Below, piece after piece: positions 1 through 7,147 of a DNA stretch of 7,235 bases. The DNA comes from Bacteroidota bacterium (GTDB lineage Bacteria; Bacteroidota; Bacteroidia; Chitinophagales; UBA10324). The DNA lies in assembly GCA_003455275.1 (NCBI GenBank), contig DMRR01000145.1, forward strand, positions 1-7,235, written 5' to 3'. Made by a program: the position numbers and the translations under genes. Each line of letters opens with the position of its first letter. Positions within the stretch are counted from its first letter, which is position 1. The notes under the pieces are model-generated. The model ran no database searches and was not told the origin of the DNA. It was given only the letters and a program-made list of their open reading frames with translations.

Positions 1-499
1 ATTCAAGTATGTTCTGAGTGTTTACCAGCGTGATAAGTCCTGATGAGTTTTCAAGTTTGAGCATATTGCCCAGAGCAAATTCTTTTATTGTTCCTTCGGC
101 AGTGCGAACAGCATTTCCCTGCCCAAATGTGTAAACTACAGACGCTTGTTTTCCTTTATTGGCAAGCGCGAAATCATAAATACTTGTTGGCTTACGCAAT
201 ACCTTAACAGTATCCGTGAAAATATCAATTCGGCTGATCTTGTTTTCTTTAGTGGTGAAGATCCAGTAAGTGCTTTGCAGCGGATTTGGCGGTATCGGAA
301 ACTTCGCAACACTGCCAGTCACTTTTCCTTCCTTCGCTATGAAGTAGGTTCCGTTCTTAAAAATATTGACCTGCATGGGGCGCAGATCAGTGGTTTGAGC
401 TGTGGCAAAAAATGAATATTGAAAGGTGAAAAAAAATACAAGTGCAGAAAGAAGAGTGAATCGATGTTGAGGAATTGAAGAGAAAATATTTTTTTTCAT
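1..499 (-). CDS. Secreted protein of uncertain family, possibly DUF4139-like (3' end cut by window edge)
   Basis: An open frame of 166 codons starts at ATG 499 and runs off the left edge without a stop, so the C-terminus is missing. Residues 1-35 form a Sec signal peptide: a lysine start (MKKN), a hydrophobic stretch at about 15-32 and an ATAQ end suited to signal peptidase I, so the product is probably exported. The mature part begins with a beta-rich segment containing FKNGTYF (47-53), then a TYWIF segment (77-81). A later part (about 106-165) has the pattern FALANKGKQ ... EGTIKEF ... LENSSGLITLV. This order loosely recalls the N-terminal half of DUF4139 (mucoidy-inhibitor-like) proteins, but that is a pattern impression, not an established match. 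It lies 63 bases downstream of the ABC ATPase on the same strand and may be the last gene of that transcription unit. No permease features are seen in the visible part. The gene call is firm; the family is tentative. Confidence 0.7.
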   Translation of the reverse strand, partial: MKKNIFSSIPQHRFTLLSALVFFFTFQYSFFATAQTTDLRPMQVNIFKNGTYFIAKEGKVTGSVAKFPIPPNPLQSTYWIFTTKENKISRIDIFTDTVKVLRKPTSIYDFALANKGKQASVVYTFGQGNAVRTAEGTIKEFALGNMLKLENSSGLITLVNTQNILE

Positions 500-562
500 G
501 GCTGGAAATTTATTTGGAATAAAGAGAAAATTTTATCTGGATTCCATACTTGAATACAAAGA

Positions 563-1276
563 TTACTGATTAGTGGCGGTTGGATTCGGATTTACCTCGT
601 CAGAATAAATCTCACCATCGCGAAGGCGAATAATTCGGTGAGCAAAATGCGATATATCTTCTTCGTGTGTAACCAGAATCACAGTGTTTCCCTGTTTGTG
701 AATCTTATCGAAAATATTCATGATCTCGATTGAGGTTTTACTGTCGAGATTTCCTGTTGGTTCATCTGCCAGCACAATTGATGGGGAGTTTACAATGGCG
801 CGTGCTATAGCCACACGCTGTTTTTGTCCGCCGCTCATTTCATTCGGTTTGTGATCCATGCGATCTGCCAGCCCCACTGCACTTAACATCTCATGCGCTT
901 TTGAAGTTCTGCTTTTCCGGTTGGTGCCATTATATACCAGCGGCAGTGCTACATTTTCTACAGCACTCATGCGCGGCATGAGGTTGAATGTCTGAAACAC
1001 AAATCCTATTTCCTTGTTGCGCACGATTGCAAGTTCGTTATCACTCAGGTGGCTGACATCTTTATCATTCAAAAAATATTTTCCTGATGTAGGAGTATCG
1101 AGGCAACCGAGAATATTCATGAGCGTAGATTTCCCTGAACCACTCGGTCCCATGAGCGCGACATATTCATTCTTGTGAATGCTGAGCGAAACATTTTTCA
1201 AAGCCGGGATCAAAACTTTTTCGATGATATAAGTCTTCGAAATATTTTCGAGGCGGATAATTTCTTTCTCCATCAT
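563..1276 (-). CDS. ABC transporter ATP-binding protein, MacB/LolD/FtsE-type family
   Basis: A complete 237-residue stand-alone nucleotide-binding subunit that would sit on the cytoplasmic face of the inner membrane. All catalytic motifs are intact: Walker [10 protein letters not shown] (43-51), Q-loop glutamine in VFQTFNL (Q95), signature MSGGQ (147-151, Met in place of the usual Leu), Walker B IVLADE with catalytic Glu172, D-loop NLD (176-178) and H-loop His204 in LVTHE. Length and the CLDTPTSG and RMSAVENV segments fit the family that powers MacB-type exporters, LolCDE lipoprotein release or FtsEX-type mechanotransmission, rather than importers. Its ATG overlaps the gatC stop in an ATGA (1273-1276), so translation is probably coupled; a second Met codon follows immediately. 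No cognate permease is present on either side: the next gene encodes a secreted protein. The transported substrate therefore cannot be assigned. Confidence 0.93.
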   Translation of the reverse strand: MMEKEIIRLENISKTYIIEKVLIPALKNVSLSIHKNEYVALMGPSGSGKSTLMNILGCLDTPTSGKYFLNDKDVSHLSDNELAIVRNKEIGFVFQTFNLMPRMSAVENVALPLVYNGTNRKSRTSKAHEMLSAVGLADRMDHKPNEMSGGQKQRVAIARAIVNSPSIVLADEPTGNLDSKTSIEIMNIFDKIHKQGNTVILVTHEEDISHFAHRIIRLRDGEIYSDEVNPNPTATNQ

Positions 1277-1572
1277 TTAGTTTTTAAAACTTTCGGAACT
1301 TTTATATAATCACTATCCTTTAACGGCACATTCTTCAGTGCTTCGCTTTTGCTCACAGTTTCCGTAGCAAGAATTTCATCGTTGCGTAAAACATTTTTTT
1401 CTTCGGTGATATAAATCAAAGGTTGCACCTCATCAAGCGGCAGCTCATTTATTTTCTCCACGAAGCCAATAATATTTTGCAAATCTTTTTTGATTTCCTT
1501 TTTTGAATTCTCATCAAACTCTAACCTGGACAGGTGCGCCAGGTGGTCAATCATTTCATTATTAATTTCCAT
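1273..1572 (-). CDS. gatC: Asp-tRNA(Asn)/Glu-tRNA(Gln) amidotransferase subunit C
   Basis: A complete 99-residue GatC. The N-terminal helix reads [16 protein letters not shown], matching the family pattern in which a V/IxHxAxLARLxL segment is followed by a charged helix. Next comes a helical hairpin ([15 protein letters not shown], about 30-44), the DEVQPL turn (47-52, usual form VxPx), LRNDE (62-66, usual LRxD), and the C-terminal KVPKVL (about 92-97, usual form VPxVL). In the GatCAB complex GatC stabilises GatA against GatB, for transamidation of misacylated Glu-tRNA(Gln) or Asp-tRNA(Asn). gatA and gatB are not in the window and must be elsewhere if the complex is functional. The start overlaps the end of the acyltransferase gene by 11 bases and its stop overlaps the ABC gene by 4, placing it inside a compact operon. 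The chosen ATG gives the normal family length. Confidence 0.95.
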   Translation of the reverse strand: MEINNEMIDHLAHLSRLEFDENSKKEIKKDLQNIIGFVEKINELPLDEVQPLIYITEEKNVLRNDEILATETVSKSEALKNVPLKDSDYIKVPKVLKTK

Positions 1573-2413
1573 ATTGCTTCAATGTTTTTTCTATTACTGA
1601 ATGAACCTTTTGCTGCAAATATTCAACATCATTAATTGTTAAACCAACAGTTGAAATTGGTGCATGAACAATTGCTCTTGTAATTCCGGGGCGGACATAA
1701 ATTTTTTTTCCTACAAAAAGTAATTTCCAGTTATCAATCATGGTGATGGGCACTACCGGAACCTGCTGTTCAATTGCAATTCTGAATGGTCCGCTTTTGA
1801 ATCGCTCCATTCGCGGTGGGTGCACAGAAATTTTTCCTTCCGGAAACATGACCAGGCTTTCGCCACGCACAATGCTTTCTTTTCCCAGCTTCATAGTGCG
1901 CACACTTTCAGTCACACTGCTTCTGTTTACTGAGATATCGACGGTCCGGAAAAAAATTCCAAAGAGTGGAATTTTTCCAAGTTCCATTTTTGCCATGTAG
2001 CGATACTTGTTGCCACTATAGCAAAGAGCAAAGAGCGGAATATCGAGATATGAAAAATGATTCGGGCAAAAGATGTAAGTTTTCGAATGATCGAGTTTTG
2101 TCTCGTGTTTCACTCTGTATATTAATCCTGAAAAAGAAAAAAGAAGGAACGCCCATATTCTCCTGAGCCAGTTGGCCGCATGATATCGGCTGGGGTTACT
2201 GAGCAGAAATAAAAATACCGGATAGAATAAAAGAAAAATAAATGCAAACAGAAAAAACCACCAGCAAGCCCATAATACTTTGAATGGATAAAAAATTTTT
2301 TTCACTGCGCGGCGAAAATAATGCGGTTCGCGAATGGGCTTCATAGCTGGCATTCTTCTCAAAAAAATCTTTTGAAGATTAAAAAATAAATAATAGGATT
2401 TGATTAAAAACAT
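1562..2413 (-). CDS. plsC: 1-acyl-sn-glycerol-3-phosphate acyltransferase family protein (PlsC/LPLAT type)
   Basis: A membrane-associated acyltransferase expected to transfer an acyl group to lysophosphatidic acid or a related lysolipid. It is 283 residues from the most upstream ATG. A long hydrophobic segment (about 45-72) is the membrane anchor. The LPLAT blocks follow in order: block I NHFSYLD (118-124, the HX4D catalytic pair H119/D124), block II in the region FFRTVDISVNR (154-164), block III FPEGKIS (190-196) and block IV VPVVPITM (218-225). The exact substrate is not proven; ornithine-lipid or other lysolipid acyltransferases share these motifs. The start is uncertain. ATG 2413 has an A-rich upstream region, as common in Bacteroidota, but its first 20 residues look non-conserved. 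ATG 2353 and ATG 2344 are alternatives; a GAGAAG sits 10 bases before ATG 2344 and would give 260 residues. It is the first gene of a minus-strand cluster with gatC and the ABC ATPase. Confidence 0.88.
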   Translation of the reverse strand: MFLIKSYYLFFNLQKIFLRRMPAMKPIREPHYFRRAVKKIFYPFKVLWACWWFFLFAFIFLLFYPVFLFLLSNPSRYHAANWLRRIWAFLLFSFSGLIYRVKHETKLDHSKTYIFCPNHFSYLDIPLFALCYSGNKYRYMAKMELGKIPLFGIFFRTVDISVNRSSVTESVRTMKLGKESIVRGESLVMFPEGKISVHPPRMERFKSGPFRIAIEQQVPVVPITMIDNWKLLFVGKKIYVRPGITRAIVHAPISTVGLTINDVEYLQQKVHSVIEKTLKQYGN

Positions 2414-2554
2414 TTTTACTTTTAGAAGGCAATAAATTTTGTTTCAGTATTTGACCATCACTTTAGAAAGTAGCGCACAGAGTAGCAAATTGAATTTCGA
2501 AAAATATTGAAGCGGAGTTAGTGCCCGAAAGTCTAACACCAAACCAACCAGCCT

Positions 2555-2943
2555 TTGAAAAAATTTTTACTCTTTTCATTGGTCTTATTTGTTTCAGGTA
2601 TTTCTTATGCACTTGCCCTCCGGCGATTGATCAAATTGAAATTCGATTTGAATAATGTGAGTGTCTGGTTATGCCCAACACCTTCACTCCAAATGCTGAT
2701 CAGAAGAATGATGAGATTGGACCCATAAATATCTGTGAATATGATTTGTTTCCATACAGCTACAAGATTTTTAATCGTTGGGGTCAACTAGTTTTTGAAA
2801 CCAGGGATATTCATCAATACTGGAATGGAACTATGAATGGAATTGATTGCAGTATGGGCGTTTATGTTTATGAAATCAATTATCACGATCCGGTTCTTGC
2901 TAAAAACTTTTTACTCAAAGGAAACATCACCTTAGTAAGGTAA
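2555..2943 (+). pseudogene. Degenerate T9SS cargo: signal-peptide-like start and type-B (gliding-motility-associated) sorting domain in different frames
   Basis: The 3' part (2671-2943, 90 codons) is a full-length T9SS type-B C-terminal domain (TIGR04131/CHU_C-like). It has MPNTFTPNADQKNDE at its start, YKIFNRWGQLVFETRD (about 31-46), the segment YWNGTMNG, then MGVYVYEINY and the terminal KGNITLVR followed by TAA. These domains normally sit at the end of large exported proteins. Here nothing large precedes it: read upstream in the same frame there is a short CECLV stretch and then a TAA stop at 2653-2655. About 100 bases further up, a different frame starting at TTG 2555 encodes KKFLLFSLVLFVSGISYA, a convincing Sec signal peptide, but that frame ends at TAA 2726-2728. 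The simplest reading is an old cargo gene that lost its middle by deletion and then took at least one frameshift and a stop. A free-standing domain translated from ATG 2671 would lack a signal peptide. The domain call is firm; the link to the signal peptide is inferred. Confidence 0.7.
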
Positions 2944-2983
2944 CTAAGATCCGTGATTTCTATTCTTACTTATCTGACCGATG

Positions 2984-3018
2984 TTGAATTAAGCTGACTT
3001 GATTTCAAATATTTTTTT
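2984..3018 (+). terminator. Possible intrinsic terminator after the T9SS cargo remnant
   Basis: The left arm TTGAATTAAG (2984-2993) pairs with CTTGATTTCAA (2998-3008) around a CTGA loop. This gives about ten pairs including one G-U and one bulged T. A run of seven T follows at 3012-3018. The stem is AT-rich and therefore weak, but the order stem-loop then T-run and the position 40 bases after the plus-strand stop fit a rho-independent terminator. I could not compute a folding energy. Confidence 0.35.
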
Positions 3019-3134
3019 CAACTGAGTATAGAGTTATCCAAATTCACATAGTTCAAAATATTGTAATTGAGAAACAAGTTTCAAAACAAAACTGATTTCA
3101 TTTTTAATTCGAAACCGGGAAAACTTAATGACAA

Positions 3135-5000
3135 TCAATTTCCGAAATCAGGCTGTTCAGGAAGTGTGTATTTCCTTCCTTCATTCACCTTTTTCAAATA
3201 AGTCATAAGTGGGGCAAAGTAGTCAACCATTGGCTGGGCGCTCATATCACTGCCAATGCAGTTTTTCAAATGTTCGCGCCAGTCTACACTAGCTCCCGGA
3301 TACATTAACTTGCGAATGAAATCTCCTACCTCTTTGTTTCCCCAATAATCAGTTGAATGCGGATCCTGATGCAAAATATTTTTTGCAATAAACACATGCC
3401 ACTGAAAAAGCAAAACATTGCTCATGCTATAATCATAATACTGAGCCGGGTCATCATTGATGTGCGTTTTGGTAGCAGCGTCGCAATATTCTTCGCCGCG
3501 CTCTGATGGTGGAACAATTCCCTGGTAGCGCTTCACCAGATCCCACCATAAGGTGTTGAATTGATTCTCCGGTAGGTTTTTAGAATAAAGATTGTATTCA
3601 AATTCTGTCATTACTCCGCTGCCCCAAGGTATATGTACAATGTAATCAAGCGCCTCTTTGAGCATAAGCATGGTGTCGTTGGTTACCACATTGGAATCCA
3701 CCATTCCCAATCCTGCAAGAAAAGGTTTTTGCAATGAAGCCAGTCCCATCATAGTTCCCATAGCTTCATGATAAGCGCGATTGGCGCCGCCTCTGAGTAT
3801 GATTGGGTTTGAATCATTACTGTAAGTCATGTAATAATAAATATGACCGAGTTCATGCAACACTGTGCTCCACCATTCTGTATTTGCTTCTACACTCATG
3901 AGTGAACGAACATCCTTGTCATTATCAATATGCCAGGCTGATGCATGCGTGTTTTTCTTATATCCTGAATCAGGTGAAACCGGATAAAGAGATGATTTTT
4001 CCCAGAATGTTTCTGGCAGCGCAGGAAATCCTAGAGACTCATAATATTCTTCACCTTTCTTAACAATCCACTCTGCACCTTTTTCTTTAAGATACGGATC
4101 AATATTCAATCCATCCACATTTACTAATGCAGTCCAATCCTGCCCCCAGCGATTAGGCAGCCAGTCAGCCGGAATATAATCAGGTACTTCTTTTACATTA
4201 TATTTTTTTGCAAGTTCATATCGCGCCCATGTATGAAGTTCTCTGTAAAGAGGCCATGCATCTTTGATCATTCCGCGCGTTACATTAATAAGTTCATCTA
4301 CAGTATAACCATACTCACTTGCATTGTAGGCAAAAAAATCTTTGTAGTCCAATGCCTGCACCGATTCATTTCTCAGGTCCCGAAGATTGGCAAGTCCATC
4401 TTTCAAAACTTTACCAACCTCCTTGGATGCTGTCCATGCGGCATTGCGTTCCTTCAGATTTGTGCTGTTCGAAAGAACATCTTGTATTTCATTTGGAGTA
4501 ACTTCTTTTCCATTCAGCATAAACTTGAATCCATAAAGAAGTTTCGTTTGATTTTTATCAGCATCAATTCTTTTTTTCACAACATCACCGGCTGTTTCAG
4601 GATTGTTTCCTGCGGCAAATAATATTACCTTTAGCTGACGAACTTGTTTAGCCGTGAGTTTATCTTTTTGTTCTAAAAATTTTTTTGTCATTTCAATTAC
4701 TGACTTGCTTCCTGTAAATTTTGCAAAAGCCTCATCTGCTGCCGAGGATTCTTTGGCAGTAATTGAATCACCATCTACGATATAGGTATTCAGCTTCCAT
4801 TGGCCTTCGTTGCTTGCTGTCAAATATTTCTGGAAATCTTTGTTGTAGCTGGTAAGAAACGAATCAACTTGTTTGCGCAAAGCATCTGCATTTCCTACAG
4901 AATTGCAAGAGGAAATTGCAGAAAGAATAAATGATGCAAGCAGAATTGATTGGCCGAAGGATAACAGAGTATCGAGTGTGTCTTTGAATTTAAATTTCAT
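3135..5000 (-). CDS. M2-family zinc metallopeptidase (ACE-like peptidyl-dipeptidase), predicted lipoprotein
   Basis: A complete 621-residue protein, about the size of a single ACE catalytic domain, expected to remove dipeptides from peptide C-termini in the envelope. The zinc site is HELGH (382-386), with catalytic Glu383, and the third ligand Glu412 in HEAMG. The HASAW motif (352-356), RGGAN (403-407), WWDL..RYQG (485-494) and MSAQPMVDYFAPL (586-598) all align with ACE by eye. ACE residues that hold the substrate carboxylate appear conserved: Q287 in WGQDW, K511, H513 (KTHI) and Y521/Y524. The two ACE chloride-ligand arginines are not: ACE R489 aligns with V489 and ACE R522 with D523. The N-terminus has a hydrophobic segment (about 12-30) and a lipobox ISSC with Cys32, predicting lipid anchoring; no LES-like acidic surface-export motif follows the Cys. 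The gene is 73 bases downstream of ppk1 and may be co-transcribed with it. Its physiological substrate is unknown. Confidence 0.93.
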   Translation of the reverse strand: MKFKFKDTLDTLLSFGQSILLASFILSAISSCNSVGNADALRKQVDSFLTSYNKDFQKYLTASNEGQWKLNTYIVDGDSITAKESSAADEAFAKFTGSKSVIEMTKKFLEQKDKLTAKQVRQLKVILFAAGNNPETAGDVVKKRIDADKNQTKLLYGFKFMLNGKEVTPNEIQDVLSNSTNLKERNAAWTASKEVGKVLKDGLANLRDLRNESVQALDYKDFFAYNASEYGYTVDELINVTRGMIKDAWPLYRELHTWARYELAKKYNVKEVPDYIPADWLPNRWGQDWTALVNVDGLNIDPYLKEKGAEWIVKKGEEYYESLGFPALPETFWEKSSLYPVSPDSGYKKNTHASAWHIDNDKDVRSLMSVEANTEWWSTVLHELGHIYYYMTYSNDSNPIILRGGANRAYHEAMGTMMGLASLQKPFLAGLGMVDSNVVTNDTMLMLKEALDYIVHIPWGSGVMTEFEYNLYSKNLPENQFNTLWWDLVKRYQGIVPPSERGEEYCDAATKTHINDDPAQYYDYSMSNVLLFQWHVFIAKNILHQDPHSTDYWGNKEVGDFIRKLMYPGASVDWREHLKNCIGSDMSAQPMVDYFAPLMTYLKKVNEGRKYTLPEQPDFGN

Positions 5001-5041
5001 GATAAATAATTTTTGTTGGTGAATATGAAAGGAAGATTTTG

Positions 5042-5063
5042 GATTTCCATAGAATGGAAAATC
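5042..5063. repeat. Small inverted repeat between ppk1 and the M2 peptidase gene
   Basis: A perfect 7-base inverted repeat, TTTCCAT (5044-5050) and ATGGAAA (5054-5060), flanks a 3-base AGA loop. It extends by GAT/ATC if one A is bulged. It lies just after the ppk1 stop. On the minus strand no strong T-run follows, so a classical terminator is not convincing. It may be a weak attenuator, an mRNA 3'-end structure, or chance. Confidence 0.3.
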
Positions 5064-5073
5064 ATTTTTCCGA

Positions 5074-7134
5074 TCAAAGGCTTAATGCAGCTACCTGATT
5101 TTTCTTAAAGAGTTTATATAATGCCTCCTGGCTGCGAAAAGGTTTGTTTTCACTTTGGAAATACTTGTTGTCCTGGGCATTGTTAATTACCCGTGCCTTT
5201 ACATTGTCATTCCACTGAATATCAAAATAGGTTGCTACCTGCTGCTGAATGTTTTTATCCAGAATAGGAATGGCCAGCTCTACGCGCTGATCAAGATTTC
5301 GAACCATCCAATCAGCACTGCTGATGTAATACAAGGGTTTGCCGTTGTTGTGAAATATCATGATGCGCGTGTGTTCCAGATAACGATCCACTATGCTTCT
5401 GATCGTGATATTGTTTTTCAGTTCATCATCTTCCGGAAGAAGCGTGCAGGTGCTGCGGACAAGCATGTTGATTTTTACTCCGCTGATTGCCGCTTCCCTA
5501 AGCCGCTGCACCATTTCGCGGTCTGCCAGGTTATTTAATTTCAGGTTGATGAAGGCAGGTTTTCCGGCTTTGGCATTTGCGGTTTCGGTTTCAATCAGCT
5601 TTACAAATTTTCTTCGCATTTGCATAGGTGCTACAAGCGAATTTTTATAATGACTCATTTTATAATTGCTCTCAAGGAATGAAAATAAGTTGTCCGTTTC
5701 CTTGGTGATATTTTTATCTGCAGTGAAGAGCGATAAGTCGGTATAAACACGGGAAGTGTTTTCATTGTAATTGCCGGTGCTGATGTTTGCATAAAGAACT
5801 TTTTTCCCTTTTTCTCTTCTTGAAATCAGGCACATCTTGCTATGTACTTTCAATCCCTGAACACCCAGAATTACATGTGCACCTTCTTCACGAAGACGAT
5901 CGCTCCAGTGAATATTAGCTTCTTCATCGAACCGCGCCTGAAGTTCCATCACCACGGTTACATCTTTTCCATTCTTCACGGCGTTAATAAGGGCATTCAC
6001 TACTTTCGATTTGGAAGCAAGGCGATACATAGTGATTTTGATTGATGAAACTTTAGGATCAATCGCTGCCTCGCGAAGCATGTCAATAAAATGATCAAAT
6101 GTTTGGTACGGATAATTAACCAAAACATCTTTTTCCTTTATCAGAGAAAAAATGCTTTTTCCAGGAAGGAAATCCGGATGTTGCTGTGGCTGCTCAGGTT
6201 TGTAAGTCAAATGCGATTTTCCAAGAACAGGAAATTGCATAAAATCCCTGAAGTTGTGATAGCGCTGCCCGGGAATAATATTATCATCGCCAATGCGTAA
6301 GCGCATGCGGCGAAGGATGTAGTGTAGCATCTCGGTGTCAATATTATCATCGTAATTAAATCGAACCGGTCTGCCTTTTTTTCGTTGCTTAATTCCTTTC
6401 GAAATTTTTTCCATTAAGCTTTCCGAAATGTTTTCCTTGATATCAATTTCGGCGTCGCGCGTTGTTTTTATTGCATAGGCATTAAAAGTATCGTAAGGAA
6501 GTATGCTGAAAATTTCTTTCAGCCCCAATCGGATAATGTCATCCAGAAGGATAATATACTTTTTGCTGTCATGTTCGGGCAGCAGGTAAAATCGAGGCAC
6601 TGTATCACTCGGCACTTCAATAAGAGCGTACCGGCTCTTTTCTTTTTTCTTAGAATCAGAAAGATGTATGGCAAGGTAAACGCTTCTGTCTTTAAGATAT
6701 GGAAACTCTCCGAGAGTATCGATCATAATAGGAACAAGCGCGGCGCGCACTTCCTGCCTGAAATAATTGCTCACATGGTCGCGCTGCGAATCGCTCAATT
6801 GCTTTTCATTAATTAGAAAAACATTCTCTGCTTCCAGATCTTTAAGAATTTTTTTATAAGTCGCTTCAAATTTTGTTTGCTGTTTTATAGCAATGTTGTA
6901 GATGTCATCAAAAATTTTTCTCGGATTTTCTCCCAAAATTTTTTTTGCCTTCTTACCCAACTCCATCATTCGCTGAAGTGTAGCCACCCTTACCCGGAAA
7001 AATTCATCCTGATTGTTGCTGAATATTCCAAGGAACCTCATTCGCTCAATTAGCGGAACTGTTTCGTCTTGCGCTTCCTGCAACACACGCTCATTGAACG
7101 AAAGCCAGCTTAATTCGCGGTTCAGGAGTTTCAT
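5074..7134 (-). CDS. ppk1: Polyphosphate kinase 1
   Basis: A complete 686-residue PPK1 that reversibly transfers the ATP gamma-phosphate onto polyphosphate chains at the membrane or in the cytoplasm. The four-domain order is recognisable. The N domain begins RELSWLSFNERVLQEA (6-21) and has FSNNQDEFF (38-46) with the ATP-contacting Asn41. A head domain follows (about 105-310). C1 carries MYRLASKS (R371), ELQARFDE (R401) and VHSKM with H431, equivalent to the autophosphorylated H435 of E. coli. C2 carries STGNYNENTSRVYTD (452-466), YLEHTR with H588 (equivalent to H592) and SSADWM (605-610). All expected catalytic residues are present. Length matches typical PPK1 (about 690) and the MKLLNRELSW start is the usual Bacteroidota form. 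No ppx exopolyphosphatase or pho gene is adjacent in the window; the M2 peptidase follows on the same strand. Confidence 0.97.
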   Translation of the reverse strand: MKLLNRELSWLSFNERVLQEAQDETVPLIERMRFLGIFSNNQDEFFRVRVATLQRMMELGKKAKKILGENPRKIFDDIYNIAIKQQTKFEATYKKILKDLEAENVFLINEKQLSDSQRDHVSNYFRQEVRAALVPIMIDTLGEFPYLKDRSVYLAIHLSDSKKKEKSRYALIEVPSDTVPRFYLLPEHDSKKYIILLDDIIRLGLKEIFSILPYDTFNAYAIKTTRDAEIDIKENISESLMEKISKGIKQRKKGRPVRFNYDDNIDTEMLHYILRRMRLRIGDDNIIPGQRYHNFRDFMQFPVLGKSHLTYKPEQPQQHPDFLPGKSIFSLIKEKDVLVNYPYQTFDHFIDMLREAAIDPKVSSIKITMYRLASKSKVVNALINAVKNGKDVTVVMELQARFDEEANIHWSDRLREEGAHVILGVQGLKVHSKMCLISRREKGKKVLYANISTGNYNENTSRVYTDLSLFTADKNITKETDNLFSFLESNYKMSHYKNSLVAPMQMRRKFVKLIETETANAKAGKPAFINLKLNNLADREMVQRLREAAISGVKINMLVRSTCTLLPEDDELKNNITIRSIVDRYLEHTRIMIFHNNGKPLYYISSADWMVRNLDQRVELAIPILDKNIQQQVATYFDIQWNDNVKARVINNAQDNKYFQSENKPFRSQEALYKLFKKNQVAALSL

Positions 7135-7139
7135 GTAAT

Positions 7140-7147
7140 CAAAGTTA
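7140..7147 (-). promoter_or_regulatory. Candidate Bacteroidota -7 box upstream of ppk1
   Basis: TAACTTTG matches the Bacteroidota sigma-ABfr -7 consensus TAnnTTTG exactly. It ends only five bases before the ppk1 ATG at 7134, so a transcript from it would start at or within a few bases of the start codon (leaderless or nearly so). A clear TTG/TTTG -33 element at the usual 19-21-base spacing is not present; the nearest TTTG is 25 bases upstream of the box. An eight-base match can occur by chance, so this is tentative. Confidence 0.3.

Noticed and set aside
146..415. Plus-strand open frame of 89 codons near the left edge
   Set aside because: The minus-strand reading over the same DNA is open across 166 codons with a proper signal peptide, so the plus frame is a shadow.
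2414..2554. Divergent intergenic region searched for paired promoters or a small RNA
   Set aside because: No TAnnTTTG box with a suitable TTG partner and no strong stem-loop could be found by eye on either strand.
2605..2787. Minus-strand open frame of 60 codons over the T9SS remnant
   Set aside because: The plus strand encodes an unmistakable sorting domain in most of this interval; the minus frame has no recognisable feature.
3060..3134. Short inverted repeat AGTTT/AAACT near the end of the M2 peptidase gene as its terminator
   Set aside because: The stem is only five A/T-rich pairs and has no following T-run on the minus strand; indistinguishable from background.
4233..4622. Plus-strand open frame of 129 codons opposite the M2 peptidase gene
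   Set aside because: It lies wholly antisense to a clearly coding, motif-verified gene and its translation shows no recognisable domain or signal; it is a shadow frame.
5155..5538. Plus-strand open frame of 127 codons opposite ppk1, plus several shorter ones up to 6816
   Set aside because: All are antisense to conserved PPK1 domains and show no family features.
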